A stretch of 64,000 nucleotides of DNA from Aedes albopictus (Eukaryota > Arthropoda > Insecta > Diptera > Culicidae): positions 448,175,204 to 448,239,203 of the forward strand of contig NC_085138.1 of the NCBI RefSeq assembly GCF_035046485.1. The letters run 5' to 3'. A program made the translations under genes and the position numbers. Below the pieces are notes generated by a model that was not told where the DNA came from, did not search any database, and worked only from the letters and a program-made list of their open reading frames with translations. Below are positions 11,901-22,740 of the stretch, in pieces. The first letter of the stretch is position 1; every line of letters starts with the position of its first letter.

Positions 11901-14900
11901 NNNNNNNNNNNNNNNNNNNNNNNNNNNNNNNNNNNNNNNNNNNNNNNNNNNNNNNNNNNNNNNNNNNNNNNNNNNNNNNNNNNNNNNNNNNNNNNNNNNN
12001 NNNNNNNNNNNNNNNNNNNNNNNNNNNNNNNNNNNNNNNNNNNNNNNNNNNNNNNNNNNNNNNNNNNNNNNNNNNNNNNNNNNNNNNNNNNNNNNNNNNN
12101 NNNNNNNNNNNNNNNNNNNNNNNNNNNNNNNNNNNNNNNNNNNNNNNNTTCGTATACCGGAACTTTGCACTAACATAAGTCGCTCATACAGGATCAAAAA
12201 GCATTATTATTTTTTCTTTCAATAGACCAATAAATATATGTGCATTGTCGATTTAATACATTGATGCGCAAGACAATTGAACACAAAACGTCAATTTGAA
12301 GTGATTAAGGCGTTGGGTAAACATAAAACTTTTAATTTAAAAGTGATCCGTAAAGATCTAATGGCAGGACAACTCCGGAATAAAGAATTGCTTCTCTTTC
12401 AAAATAATTTTGGTATAAAAATATCAATATTTAAAAACAAGATATCTCAAAAACACCAAATTTTACCTCCGGCAAACTTTCAGATTCAATAGATCTTTAG
12501 TGGTATATTTTGAAGTATGCATTAAATTTTGCCGAAGTTTGCAACTTTTTGGAAAAAAGTGCTAGTAAAAATCATAGTAATTGTTACTATTTTGTCCAAA
12601 AACCATTTCAAATGACCCGAAAAATTGTAAAGTTGGTATTATAAGACGCAGCCTACTTTCATTAACACGTGTGAAGTATTAAAATTGATAAATTTTCAAA
12701 TAACATTCAAAATGATTATGAAAACGTGATTTTCATACAAATTTTACTATTTCTAGTATAATTTTGTTTTTTGAAGTCACATAACGTTGGTGTCTTCGGC
12801 GACTTTACTTATTTTTGCACGCTCTACAACTTTGCAGAAGACGGAAAACCTCTAGGACGTAAAACAAAAAAGTTAGTACCGCAGCGCCGCCTATGCGGCA
12901 AAATTACCAACTAGCTTTCATCACCATATAAAAGTGCAGGTAAAATGAATACAAGTCTCCGAAGACACCAACTCAAAAAAATGCACTCCCAAAACGCTAG
13001 AGGTTTTTACTTGCTAGATCCCGCTCGTGGCCCAGTGTGCACTGGTTGCAAGCAACCACTATTTAGAAATCTTTGCCTGCGCGTGTATAAAGCACCACAA
13101 CTGCAAAGCAGATGTTCCGAGGTTTTACGTTCCGTATTACAGAAACGACAGATATCACTCTGAATATGGCCAATATTTTTCAAGTGATACCTGCTCGGGC
13201 AGTGTCCAGTTACTAGGCCAATGTATGTACATAGAGCTCTCTTGTTGAGCTCTAAGAGCTTTTTGGTTTTATAAGCATTTGGTGTTATAAATCGTTTTGA
13301 CTGATTGCAATTTTTGACGTCCATCCAATTGGATATCACCCTCTGCTCAGCCCAGCATTTCAGGTCCATTTTTATTGTATAGTTTGATATACCGCAGAAT
13401 GGTTCTGGGCAGGCAAACTGTAAATCGGAACCACTTTTAGTAAGCTCGTCTGCCATTTCATTCCCTTCAATGCCACAGTGACCTGGAACCAAGTATAAGT
13501 TTACTGAATTCCCTTGGCACAGCCTGCGCAGTGAAAGAATGCATTCCCAGACAAACTTTGAAGTACATTTGTAAGCGCACAATGCTTTTAGTGCAGCTTG
13601 ACTATCTGAGAAAATACAAATATTTGCATATCTGTATTTTCTCTCAAGGCAGATATTTGCGCATTTCAAAATAGCAAGAATCTCTGCTTGAAACACCGTA
13701 GGATAGTGTCCCATCGCCACTGATGTTTGTATTCCAGGGCCGTAGATTCCTGCTCCCGTTTTTATTCCAACTTTTGAGCCATCTGTATAGAATTTGAGTG
13801 ATCCTTGACGAACAGTGGGACCTCCGACTTCCCAATCTGCACGAGTTGTTTCGTGCAACTTGTACGGAACATCATGGTTTTTCACAGATTCTATCCAGTC
13901 TTTAATCATTTTCATCTATTTTCATTACTGGCTTATTTTCGAAGTACATATTGTGAAATGCTCAGGTGACCTACAAGATCACCTGGCATAAACTTTTCAC
14001 CTCGTTCAAGTCTCAACAATTCCTTTTCTGCTTCTAATTGCACGTACTCGTGCAAAGGTAGCAGATTGAGAATCGCATCTGAAGCTTTTGATGGAGTGCT
14101 TCGCATCGCTTCTGTAATAGCAATGGACGCAAGACGTTGAATTTTCGCAACCTTTGATTGCGTGGTAGCCTCTTTTGTTTTTGGCCACCAGACAAACGAA
14201 GCATAGGTACTAAGACAGCGGTTCTGGGAGAATCTTGTTGCTCATCATAAAATAGTTTACTATTTCGTGTCAGAACTCCAAGAATCTTTCGTTTATTGGA
14301 CCATGACCCTTGAATAAGCGCCACTTCCATTCCTTCTTTTTTAAACCTTCGACTCAACACAGCAGAAGCACCTTTTGCGTGATGAAGGTTCACCTGTACG
14401 AACTTGATTCCTGCCATAAAAAAATTTCATTTACCCCCTTTTATTAAGCCTCGGAATTGAGACGTAAGAAAAGTGGCCGATTATCCCGGAGACAAATAAG
14501 GTCCACTGCGTCATTGCTCCGTTTAACACAGTAAGGGCAAAATACTGTGGAGGGTGCCCTGGTACTCCACAGGCTCCGTTCACGGTTAAGTTTTCATTAA
14601 ACCCCTCTAACCATTCATTCCTAGGCACGGTACGCTTGACACCATGAATTAGGGGCCGCCTGTTTGGTGGACTTCTTTATTTTACGTCCTAGAGACTTGG
14701 CGTCTTCGGCAAAAATGTTTATTTTGGCAAAATAAACAACTCTTTCTCAGACGTCAAAATTCCACAGCCTACTGTTTTCGAGTTATTTAAAAAATAAAAA
14801 CCAATCAATGAAAAAAAAACCCTGATTAATCCACCTAGTGGTGATAGCGCCTTTCTCGTCGAATATGTACTCATGATGTCGACGTAGGCCGAAGTGTTCC

Positions 14901-17900
14901 TGAATCCTGAGAATACTTTATTGAGAAAAGCAAGAATTTTATCAAAGCCATTATCGAGTAGAAAAACTTATTGATGACGCATATTCCGACGTTATGTTCA
15001 ACGTATAGGCAGAGCTTAAAAATATCAGAGCTCTCAGTTGACTGCTTGACCACCTTCACTGTCATGGAGGCCAATCAATATGAAGACGATGATTACAAGC
15101 TAAGATATAACCTTTTTCACAACCACAGACCAGGTTGGGGTCGTCGACAAAGTTTTTTCTGTACACTTCAGGCTATATTTTATTATCGCTGATTACAAGA
15201 TCCATGTAAAATTGAGCAAAAAAAAAGCAAGCAAGTGAAATTTCCCAAACTAAATCCCAATAAAATTTCAACCCCATTACAGAGCGCGAGGGCGCAACCA
15301 GTCACATCAGAATTTTATGTAGTAATTATAGACGCAAAAGGGGATTGAAAAAAAATGTTCAGGGCTGTTGCGATTAAATTTTAAATTTCCCATACAACGT
15401 TGAATGTAAGGATGAGTAGGAATCTGAAATGGTGTGATTTGATGAGTTCTGAGATCACTTTAGTTTTGTCATGATGAAGAGAACAATTACACATATCTAT
15501 CGCTTGCTATGATTTTGCTCACTTCCGTAGTTCCGGCAAAGCACCCAAAGTTGGTTCTGTAAAACTGCTGGTAGTCTCTAATGTGGTTTGAGTCTATTTT
15601 CTTGCTAACCGGTAATCAGGTTATCAAAAAAGCCGCAATTTGACGTGTGGCATGTGTTTGTTTGGTTAACTTTTGTATATGGCCACTTCCGGCGGGACAC
15701 CCGGAACCACAAACACTACCGGTAGTAACTTATGTAGTCTGCGCCTATTTTCTTACTAACCGTTCACCAGGTAATCGAAAAGGCCGTGATTTGATGCACC
15801 GAATGCATGAGTTTGGTTCAATTTTACATTTTACCACTTACGTCGAGACATCTGGAACCAGGACAGTACCAATTGTCCCAAATATGGCATGAAACTAGTT
15901 TCCTCTAACTGTTCACCTGATTTCCTAGAAAGCCACGAATTGGTGTGTCACATGCATGGGTTTGGATCATTTTTACATTTTAGCAATTCCAGCAGGACAC
16001 CCGGAACCGATTCTGGAACACTACCGGTAGTCTTCAATGTGATCTGAGACTATTTTCTTCCTGATCGTTCTTCAGGTTATCGAAAAAGCCGGTATTTAAT
16101 GAACCGCACGCATGTGTTTAGTTTCCTTCCACATTCGTCCACTTCCGGCGGGACACCCGGAATCGGTTCTGGAACACTACCGGTTTTCCCTAATGTGGTC
16201 TGAGATTTTTTTTTTATTAACCGTTCATCAGATTACCTAAAAAGCTGCGATTTGGTGTGTCACATGCATGGGTTTGGTTCTCTTTTACATTTGATCACTT
16301 CCGGCGGGACAACTGCAACCGATTCCGGAACACTACCGGTAGTTTCTAATGTAGTCTGGTTCTATTTTCTTGCTAATCGTTCATCGGGTTTTCGAAAAAG
16401 CCGCAATTTGATGAATTGCATGCATTAGTTTGGTTCACTTAGGTATTTGGCCACTTCCGACGGGACACTCGGAATCGGTTTCGGAACACCTTCGGTTCAG
16501 ATATGGTCTAAGACTAAGCAGATATGGTCTAAGACTACGCAGGAAAACTTACCGTTCATCAGGTTATCAGAAAAGCCGCAATTTGGTGTGTCGCATGCAT
16601 GGGTTTGGTTCACTTTTGTATTTGGCCAATTCCGGCGCGACACTCGGAACCGGTTCCGAAACACTACCTGTAGTTTCTAATGTGGTGTGAGCCTATTTTC
16701 TTGCTAACCGTTTATCAGATTATCGAGAAAGCCGCGATTTGATGTGTCGCGTGCACAGGTTTGCTCCACTTTAATATTTGGCCACTTCCGGCGGGACACC
16801 CGGAACCGGTTCGGGAATACTACCGGTTCAGATATGGTCTGAGACTATTTTCCTGCATACCGTTAATCAGGTTATCGAAAAAGCCGCTATTTGATGTGTC
16901 GCATGCATGGATTTGGATCACTTTTTTATTTGGCCACTTCCGGCGGGACACCCGGAACCGGTTCTGGAACACTACCGGTCAGATATGGTCTGAGAGTATT
17001 TTCCTGCATACCGTTCATCAGGTTATGGAAAATGCCGCGGTTTTATGTGTCGCATGCATAGGGTTGTAGCATTTTCATATCTGGCCCCTTCCTGGGGTAC
17101 CGGTCCGGAACACCTAAATGGGCATAACTCCGGAACGGCTGGACCGATCCAAACCATTTTCAATAGGAAACAATGGGACCAGATTCCGCGTCGAATGAAC
17201 CATCGGTCATTAAAATCGGTTGAGGTTTACTGTCAAAAAGTGATGTGAGTTTTTTGTACACACACATACACACATACATACATACACACACACATACATA
17301 CACACAGACATCACCTCAATTCGTCGAGATGAGTTGATTGGTATATGTGACTCGACCCTCCGGGCCTTGTATCAAAAAGCCATTTTTGTAGTGAACATAT
17401 AGCCTTTCCAGTACACTTAGTGTACGAGAAAGGCAAAAAACAGTTTTTTAAGCTAATTTTGACATTTTTACCAGAAACCATGTGAGTTTAATTTTTTCCT
17501 AATGCATAATGTGTCATTAAAAATTAAAAATAAAAATACAAATTCGAAAAAACAGTGTGAATTTCATGCCTTAATATCTCGCAAAGCGCAAAAAATCGCA
17601 ACTTCAACTTGCTTAGCAAATACGAAGCAATACTAGGTGAACATACTGCCAAAAATTTGGAGAGGTATTTTTTGGTGTTTTTGAGATAATAGCTTTTTAG
17701 TAACAGTATATGTATGTATAAGTAGTGCTAGCATGTAACTTTTTACTGTTACACATTAGATAGTTTATGTCTTCGAAAAAGTTGTTCATTTTGACTAAAT
17801 AAACAACTCTTTCTTAGACGTCAAAATTCCGCGGTCTACTGTTTTCGAATTATTGTATATAAACTAGATTATATTGATAAAAAATGACTATAAAACACAT

Positions 17901-20474
17901 TTTGATGCATAGTATGAACTATTTCTATTGTTTTTACTTTTACTACCAATGCCCTTTGGGTCTGCAGCAAAGGCTTAGGAAAAACCTGGGGTCTTAGACC
18001 TAACATGATTCACAGGATCTATGCTGCAATAGTCCGGCCTAAGATTACTTATGCTTCACTTGTTTGGTGGCCCAAAACAAATGAGGTAACCTCTCAAAAG
18101 AAGCTAAGTAAGCTGCAAAGACTTGCTTGTATATATATACTAGCTGTACCCGGCAAACTTTGTCTTGCCTACTGCGTTTTTTTTGACGTTTCAACTGTTA
18201 AGAAAAGACCAAGTCCCCGGTCAAAATGTATGGAATATCGATTTTCAAAAACGTTCATTTTTTTATATTTTTAACCTCATAAACCTTTCTTGGGTGAAAA
18301 CTAACAGAATACAACTAAGACAACCAAAATCGGACCTTCCATTCGCAAGTTATGCGTGGTCCCACGTATGCCACTACATTTTTATTTATATAGATATGAC
18401 AGGAGCAATGAAAAGCACTCCATCAGTTGCTTTGGAAGCCCTTCTCAATATATTGCCATTGCATCAAAAAAAAAAAAAAGTCCTAGACGGGGATCTTGTT
18501 GGACATTTGAGGATCATTAAAGACTTCAAATTAAACATGGACATAGAAACAGTCGAAGATTTGATGATAACGAAGACAAACTATGATGCTCCCTTCAAAG
18601 TGGTGAAACCATGTCGCCATGTTTGGGATGCTGGTGGGCCAAGTTTACGTCCAGGTTCTATTGTATTTTATACTGATGGGTCCAAGATGGGAGAAAATAC
18701 TGGAGCTGGTGTTTTTGGCCCTGGTATCAGTAAGGCTATTATACCAATGGGATGCAGTCCCACTGTATTTCAAGCGGAAGTTCAAGCCATTCTAGAGTGT
18801 GCCATCTGAAAAGAAATTACTGGGTGCCCGGTCATTGTGGAATTCTGGGAAATGAAAACGCCGACAATTTAGCAAGACAGGGTGCGGCATCAAGCTTCGT
18901 TTCGTAGGCCCTGAATCTTCTGTGGAGTTCCTGAGTGTGCTCTTCGGATGAAACTAAAAACTTGGGGAATGTCCACGGTGGAATCTAATTGGAATACCAC
19001 GGATACATCCAAGCAAGCAAAAAGGTTCACAAAACCCAGTGCAGAAAAAGCCAGGTCCATACTGAATCTGCCCGAGTAAATATCATCTAAGTAAGATTGG
19101 AAAAATCCAATCCTCCGAGTGTCGTTTTAGCCAAACGGAAAACGAAACTGCCGAGCATTTACTCTGCAACTGCCGAGTGCTGTCCCATCACAGAATGGCG
19201 ATATTTGGTAAAGGGTTTCTAGAGCCCTTGGAAATTTGGAGAAGTAATCCCAACAGGGTAATAAACTTTATAAAAACGTGTTGTTCCTAGTTGGGATCAG
19301 GGTGTTACAACTACAACGTTACATCAACCAATGTCCATCGCAGCTCAATTGTGACACGATATTTGACTAGCACCAAATTAAATATGGGTCATACCACAAC
19401 ATTCCTAAATAATGGACGCAGTGGTTAAAAGGCTCCACAGATGGGGGAAAAAATGGGTGCACTCATAAATTAAAAAAAAAGTTATAATCGTTGAGATCGC
19501 ATCCCTTTCACCATTTCATTTTTTTCCATTGAATTCATAAACCTTTTAGTCCACCCCTAAAAACAACTCACCTTCTTCCGTTGACATGTTGTAGTCCTCC
19601 ATCTCGTGCATGTGGTTCTGATAGTCCGGGTGGTCACAATCTCCTCCATCGAATTGGCACTCCTCCACGTAGCAATGACTATCGCACGATCCATCGCCGA
19701 CAAACATCCACGGACAATCCGACGCACAGTCGGGCACCTGCCAAGCCGTGAACACTTTCACCCCTTCCGAAAGCGTTATCAGATCATCCGGAAACAGGGC
19801 CGCTCCCAGAAAGATGTCATCATTCAGGTACAGGAAGTTCTCCGAAAGTCCCGGTATCTTATGGATGAACGTCTCGATGGTCGCGCTGGAAAACGTCGGC
19901 AACGTTGTGTCCTCGTCCGCTATGTCCGCATGTTGAACAATTTGCACTCGCGGGTTGTCCAGATTGAGCCAAAACGGGATCTGGCCGTTGGTTACGATGT
20001 AGACCTTGCGGACCCAGGGCGCAAACTTCTCAAGCGATCGCAACGAGTATTTCAGCTCATTTTTGTCATCGTAGCGTGCCTTGTCCCGCACTAGCGAGTA
20101 GAGCTTAAGCTGATCTAGGAATCTCTGATCACTGCCATTGACCCACGTGTAGACCACGTCGATTGGTTGGTAGCATTTTGCACACCTGCTGTTCGATGTG
20201 TGCTGTAAAAATTTACAATTATATGATCTGAGAAGATGATCACAATGGCCCACCCTAATACATATAGACAGCATACTGTTATGAGCACGGTATGCCCGGT
20301 TCTGTTCAAAGAACGGGTCTTCACCAGCCGACCGGCAGTCGGTTTGGTACTTACCGTTATTATCAAACTATCTATCAGGTAATACGACAGGGTGATGAGT
20401 GCCAGGATGGTCACCAAACAACAGCACCGCAGCCGGAATGTACCGGTCAGTCGTGGCAGGAAGCAGAACCGCAT
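8979..20474 (-). CDS. GNPTAB: GlcNAc-1-phosphotransferase subunit alpha/beta (GNPTAB/Stealth family)
   Basis: Five exons join in phase: 20474-20355, 20202-19572, 10355-9824, 9763-9562 and 9494-8979, giving 666 residues. In the known family this Golgi enzyme transfers GlcNAc-1-phosphate to mannose on lysosomal hydrolases, the first step of the mannose-6-phosphate tag. Seen here: a short cytoplasmic N-terminus and a membrane anchor at 17-39; the first Stealth block IDVVYTWVNGSD at 54-65; a second block with NDDIFLG; a Cys-rich LNR/Notch repeat at about 199-229; a further Stealth region in exon 3; an EF-hand loop DTDGSGTWSDRE at 423-434 that straddles exons 3 and 4; and a C-terminal membrane helix at 625-644. 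It is roughly half the length of vertebrate homologues, as expected for an insect lacking most of the spacer. The 9.2-kb second intron contains an assembly gap, but flanking phases match, so no exon need be missing. Confidence 0.92.
10356..11329. other. Intronic sequence, nothing recognised
   Basis: This is part of the large intron of the phosphotransferase gene. It is AT-rich with no coherent coding frame and no clear inverted repeat. Confidence 0.5.
11330..11500 (+). mobile_element. LOA-clade non-LTR retrotransposon fragment (RT thumb region)
   Basis: A short plus-strand frame reads LNTLWVCSKTRGKRWGLKPS followed by a segment ending RPRTTYASLVWWPN. This is the typical stretch after the reverse-transcriptase core in LOA/Lian-type elements, and the same motif recurs at 18005-18075. 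The fragment is about 170 bp, intronic, and ends before the sequence gap. Confidence 0.7.
11649..12148. other. Assembly gap (500 N)
   Basis: Exactly 500 unknown bases, a conventional placeholder length, so the true size is probably unknown. It lies inside the large intron of the phosphotransferase gene, between retrotransposon pieces. Confidence 0.99.
12149..13040. other. Intronic AT-rich sequence, nothing coding
   Basis: No gene was seen. A segment near 12775-12895 (TGGTGTCTTCGGCGACTTTA) is weakly related to the repeats at 14690 and 17760. Confidence 0.45.
13041..14655 (-). mobile_element. LOA-clade retrotransposon, internally deleted
   Basis: Reading on the minus strand from 14655 there is a 5' leader (14431-14655). 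Next comes the start of an endonuclease domain (IKFVQVNLHHAKGASAVLSR, about 14417-14210), then a corrupted stretch. At 13915-13050 a long frame carries RNase H, with YTDGSK (first Asp), a later SDSQAALKAL and VPGHCGIEGNEMADEL, then a CCHC-like tail (ICRFC...EHLLCSC). The rest of the endonuclease and the whole reverse transcriptase are missing. RNase H after the RT position and the HHAK start fit the LOA (Lian-like) clade known from Aedes; the clade name is from memory of motifs. Non-functional. Confidence 0.8.
14690..14805 (+). repeat. Direct repeat outside the satellite element, left copy
   Basis: The block containing AAATAAACAACTCTTTCTCA and then GACGTCAAAATTCC is repeated in the same orientation at 17755-17870. 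The two copies bracket the 14.8-17.4-kb repeat element. Confidence 0.6.
15600..17105 (+). repeat. About ten tandem copies of a roughly 155-bp satellite
   Basis: The landmark CCACTTCCGGCGGGACACCC recurs, with changes, near 15683, 15834, 15983, 16139, 16295, 16451, 16625, 16782, 16933 and 17085. Spacing is 149-157 bp, with one unit of 174. Each unit also holds an ACCGGTT..GGAACACTACCGG block, an AACCGTTCATCAGGTTATC block and GTCGCATGCATGGGTTTGG. The later units are best conserved. Short frames inside are by-products of the repeat. Confidence 0.85.
17251..17312 (+). repeat. CA/CATA microsatellite
   Basis: An impure run of ACAC and ACAT units follows the last satellite copy. It belongs to the same composite repeat. 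Confidence 0.85.
17755..17870 (+). repeat. Direct repeat outside the satellite element, right copy
   Basis: Same orientation as 14690-14805, sharing AAATAAACAACTCTTTCTTA and GACGTCAAAATTCCGC. See that entry. Confidence 0.6.
17945..19295 (+). mobile_element. LOA-clade retrotransposon 3' portion, decayed
   Basis: The plus strand shows the post-RT block (IRPKITYASLVWWPK-like at 18005-18075). After a 265-bp insertion it continues in frame into RNase H (FYTDGSKMGENTGAGVFGPG at about 18670, TVFQAEVQAILECA at 18765). Further pieces (WVPGHCGILGNENAD) are displaced by deletions and frameshifts up to about 19290. It is the same family as the minus-strand copy at 13-14.6 kb but opposite in orientation. 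It is 5'-truncated and non-functional. Confidence 0.8.
18131..18395 (+). mobile_element. Short dispersed element inserted in the LOA fragment
   Basis: The block opens TACTAGCTGTACCCGGCAAA and closes TTATTTATATAGAT. It interrupts the LOA reading frame, which resumes at ATGACAGGAGCAATG. The opening resembles a repeat start seen widely in insect genomes, but I cannot name the family. Flanking TATA runs blur any target duplication. Confidence 0.55.
20355..20474 (-). other. GNPTAB: First coding exon of the phosphotransferase gene
   Basis: The ATG at 20474-20472 opens a 40-codon exon. It consists of a basic segment and then the Cys/Leu-rich membrane anchor LRCCCLVTILALITLSYYLI. It ends at ACG|GTAAGT in phase 0 and joins to CAC after TTTTTACAG at 20203. 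The 152-bp intron is free of repeats. Confidence 0.85.
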
Positions 20475-20860
20475 AGCAACAACTGCCCATCAGCTAGTGA
20501 GCGAGTTGTAAACTTACTGGACGATCGACGACGACGACGACGTATGGAAGAATATCTATTGAGACCATTGTGGCCGGATGAAATCTACGTTTGGACGGTC
20601 ACGTTGTGGCACATCTATACGATTAAACTCGGGAGAAATCTCATTTTTAATTTACAAAATCGTAAATCCGGCGAACAGAGGATAAACACTGCGGATAAAC
20701 GCGATAAACTTTGCGAGCGCCGAAGCAAAACAAAACAAAAATTCGGATGTCACAACACAAATTGACAGCGATAGACATGCGATGGATGTAGACCGGCTGT
20801 AGGGTATCGTTGACTGTAGTACTAGATTATTACTAGATGGAATAACATTTGAAAAACTCT
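20475..20860. other. Presumed 5' flank of the phosphotransferase gene
   Basis: No other gene is seen between the start codon and the inverted-repeat element at 20862. The promoter must lie in this short interval, or a 5' UTR intron must span the element. No TATA box stands out. Confidence 0.4.
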
Positions 20861-20890
20861 ACACTCAGAAATAAAAGTATACACGGAAAC

Positions 20891-21066
20891 ACTATTATTT
20901 ATGCATTTTGTATCCGCATCTCTCTCATTCTCTTTGTGTTTTCATGCTATCTGCTGTTTAGCCTGGGTTGAAGAGAAGTGTTTCGTCAACCCAGGCGATG
21001 CACCAGATAGCATGAAAACAGAAAGAGAGTGAGAGAGATGCGGATACAAAATGCATAAATAATAGT
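20891..21066. mobile_element. Palindromic element inside the left arm
   Basis: ACTATTATTTATGCATTTTG pairs with CAAAATGCATAAATAATAGT. The arms run about 62 bp around a smaller hairpin on CCTGGGTTGA / TCAACCCAGG. Removing it restores continuity between TACACGG and AATAGGAAGC, as seen in the intact right arm. Confidence 0.75.
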
Positions 21067-21127
21067 AATAGGAAGCAATCAGTGAAGTACTAGATTGAAA
21101 GTAGTGAGCTGGATTTTTGTATGGTGA

Positions 21128-22730
21128 CACGGAGAAAAAACATTAGTAAATACAACCAAATCTTAGGTAATTTTAACCAGTATTTCAGATTGAAATTTGC
21201 ACAAACAAAATATTAGTTTAACTGAAGCATTCGCCTTGGTTACAACAAACTAAAGAACGAGGTTAAAATTTTCGGGCGATGGCAGTTAAGCTCAACAAAG
21301 CATTAGTTAAAAACAACCAATTTTTTAATTCTTTCTTTTGACAGCTGTGCAATGAATCTGGATTTTAGGTTGAAACAACCAAATCAGATTATATTGGAGC
21401 AACCAAAAACTGGTTTTTGTTACAAAAATACTAGTTTGAAAAGAGAAACCGGCTATTCCACCCTCTTATTTTTCTTATTTTTTCCGAAACAAATTAGTTT
21501 AATTAAACTAATAAATTTCAATCATAAAAATAAGTTTATCTGTTATTTATTGATCATTAAACGGATTGAGGTACATATATTGCGATCCTATTACTTTGAA
21601 CTTGACTTATCCTAAGTGATGCCTTCTGCGGAAATTGACCGTTCTGGTCATTTTCGGATCAGTCCCGGACAAATTTCAATCCACACCTGGGAAGAGCCGG
21701 AACCATCCGTAATTGTCAGAGTTTCCATAATCATTTTTATGATCTGTCGCAGAGCGCTTCTGTAAACGATTAATAACTGCACTGGTTTCGAAAATGTAAA
21801 GTTTTTCATAATTCTTACCAGTCCGGGACATGAATCAGGAATGAATTTAAGAACTCCGGTTGTATTGTAAACTAAAATGTAATTAATATAAGAGCGTATT
21901 TTATTGTTATTTACAGATTTTATTTTCACTCACCTGATGTTTCGGGATAATCCGTTAATTATTCGAGAATTATTTAAATTACGAATAAATACTTTGCAGC
22001 TTTTCTCAATGATAAACTACTGCGCCACACAAAAATCAAAAGGCAGGAATGGTAAACAAAGCAACGAAGCAAATAATAACCTAATAATTTACACTGTTGA
22101 AAATGCTTTGACATCCATGTGCACAACAGAACATGTGCTCGATGAACAAATTGAGATTTGAAATTATGAAAAGAAATCCACGTACTCCGGTGAGACTCAC
22201 CGGAGTACGTGGATTTCTTTTCATAATTTCAAATCTCAATTTGTTCATCGAGCACATGTTCTGTTGTGCACATGGATGTCAAAGCATTTTCAACAGTGTA
22301 ATTTCCCACATGGCTTGGTCAGCCAAAGCAAAATCAAGAAATTGACACTAATAATTTAGTTTGATGATAACGAAATTCTTGTTTACTTTCGCTACAAGCA
22401 AAATATTAGTTTGGTAACATGTCCGCTTGGCTTAATCAACCTAATATATTAGGTTGAATATTCAGCTCCACATCGATTTTAATCAACCTAACTTTTGGTA
22501 AAAACAAACTATATGATTGTTAAGAACAATAAATAACGTAGTTGATAACAATTAAAAACAAGGTTGTTCCCTAATAATGTCCTTAGGTAGGAACAACCAA
22601 GTGACATATTCACTTACAACAAAAAATGTGACTTTGAAATTATAAAATACAAGTTTTGAACAACCATTTTATTAGTTTGAAAAACAACCAAGATTTTATT
22701 TGTTCCAAACTACATCGATTTTTCTCCGTG
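21128..22730. mobile_element. 1.6-kb AT-rich element with CACGGAGAAAAA ends
   Basis: The ends CACGGAGAAAAA and TTTTTCTCCGTG are inverted complements. GA flanks both sides (21126-21127, 22731-22732), and the host module reads through (GTATGGTGA...GATAATC) when the element is removed. The interior has recurring AACCAA/TTAGTTT motifs but no convincing transposase. It carries the 213-bp perfect palindrome. Confidence 0.65.
22089..22301. repeat. Perfect 213-bp palindrome
   Basis: Two 106-base arms match without mismatch by my reading and are separated by a single A at 22195 (centre CCGGTGAGACTCACCGG). The arms run from TTACACTGTTG outward. Such a structure extrudes easily as a cruciform and would form a long hairpin if transcribed. 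Confidence 0.9.
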
Positions 22731-22740
22731 GAGATAATCA

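Larger units (their letters stand above)
14830..17440. repeat. Composite repeat with inverted end motifs and an internal satellite
   Basis: The left end has CACCTAGTGGTG then GCGCCTTTCTCGT (to about 14861). The right end has ACACTTAGTGTACGAGAAAGG (to about 17435), so GCCTTTCTCGT is present at both ends in inverted orientation. The right end also folds into a hairpin, GCCTTTC...GAAAGGC around TACACTTAGTGTA. Inside lie ten or so 155-bp units and a CA/CATA microsatellite. No coding frame was seen. It could be a non-autonomous DNA element that amplified an internal satellite. The exact borders are uncertain. Confidence 0.5.

Noticed and set aside
11634..12225. Open frames across 11649-12148
   Set aside because: They consist almost wholly of unknown bases and are artefacts of the gap.
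15600..17105. CRISPR-like array of regular repeats
   Set aside because: The units are 155 bp, diverged along their full length with no constant-repeat/unique-spacer structure, in a eukaryotic intron: a satellite.
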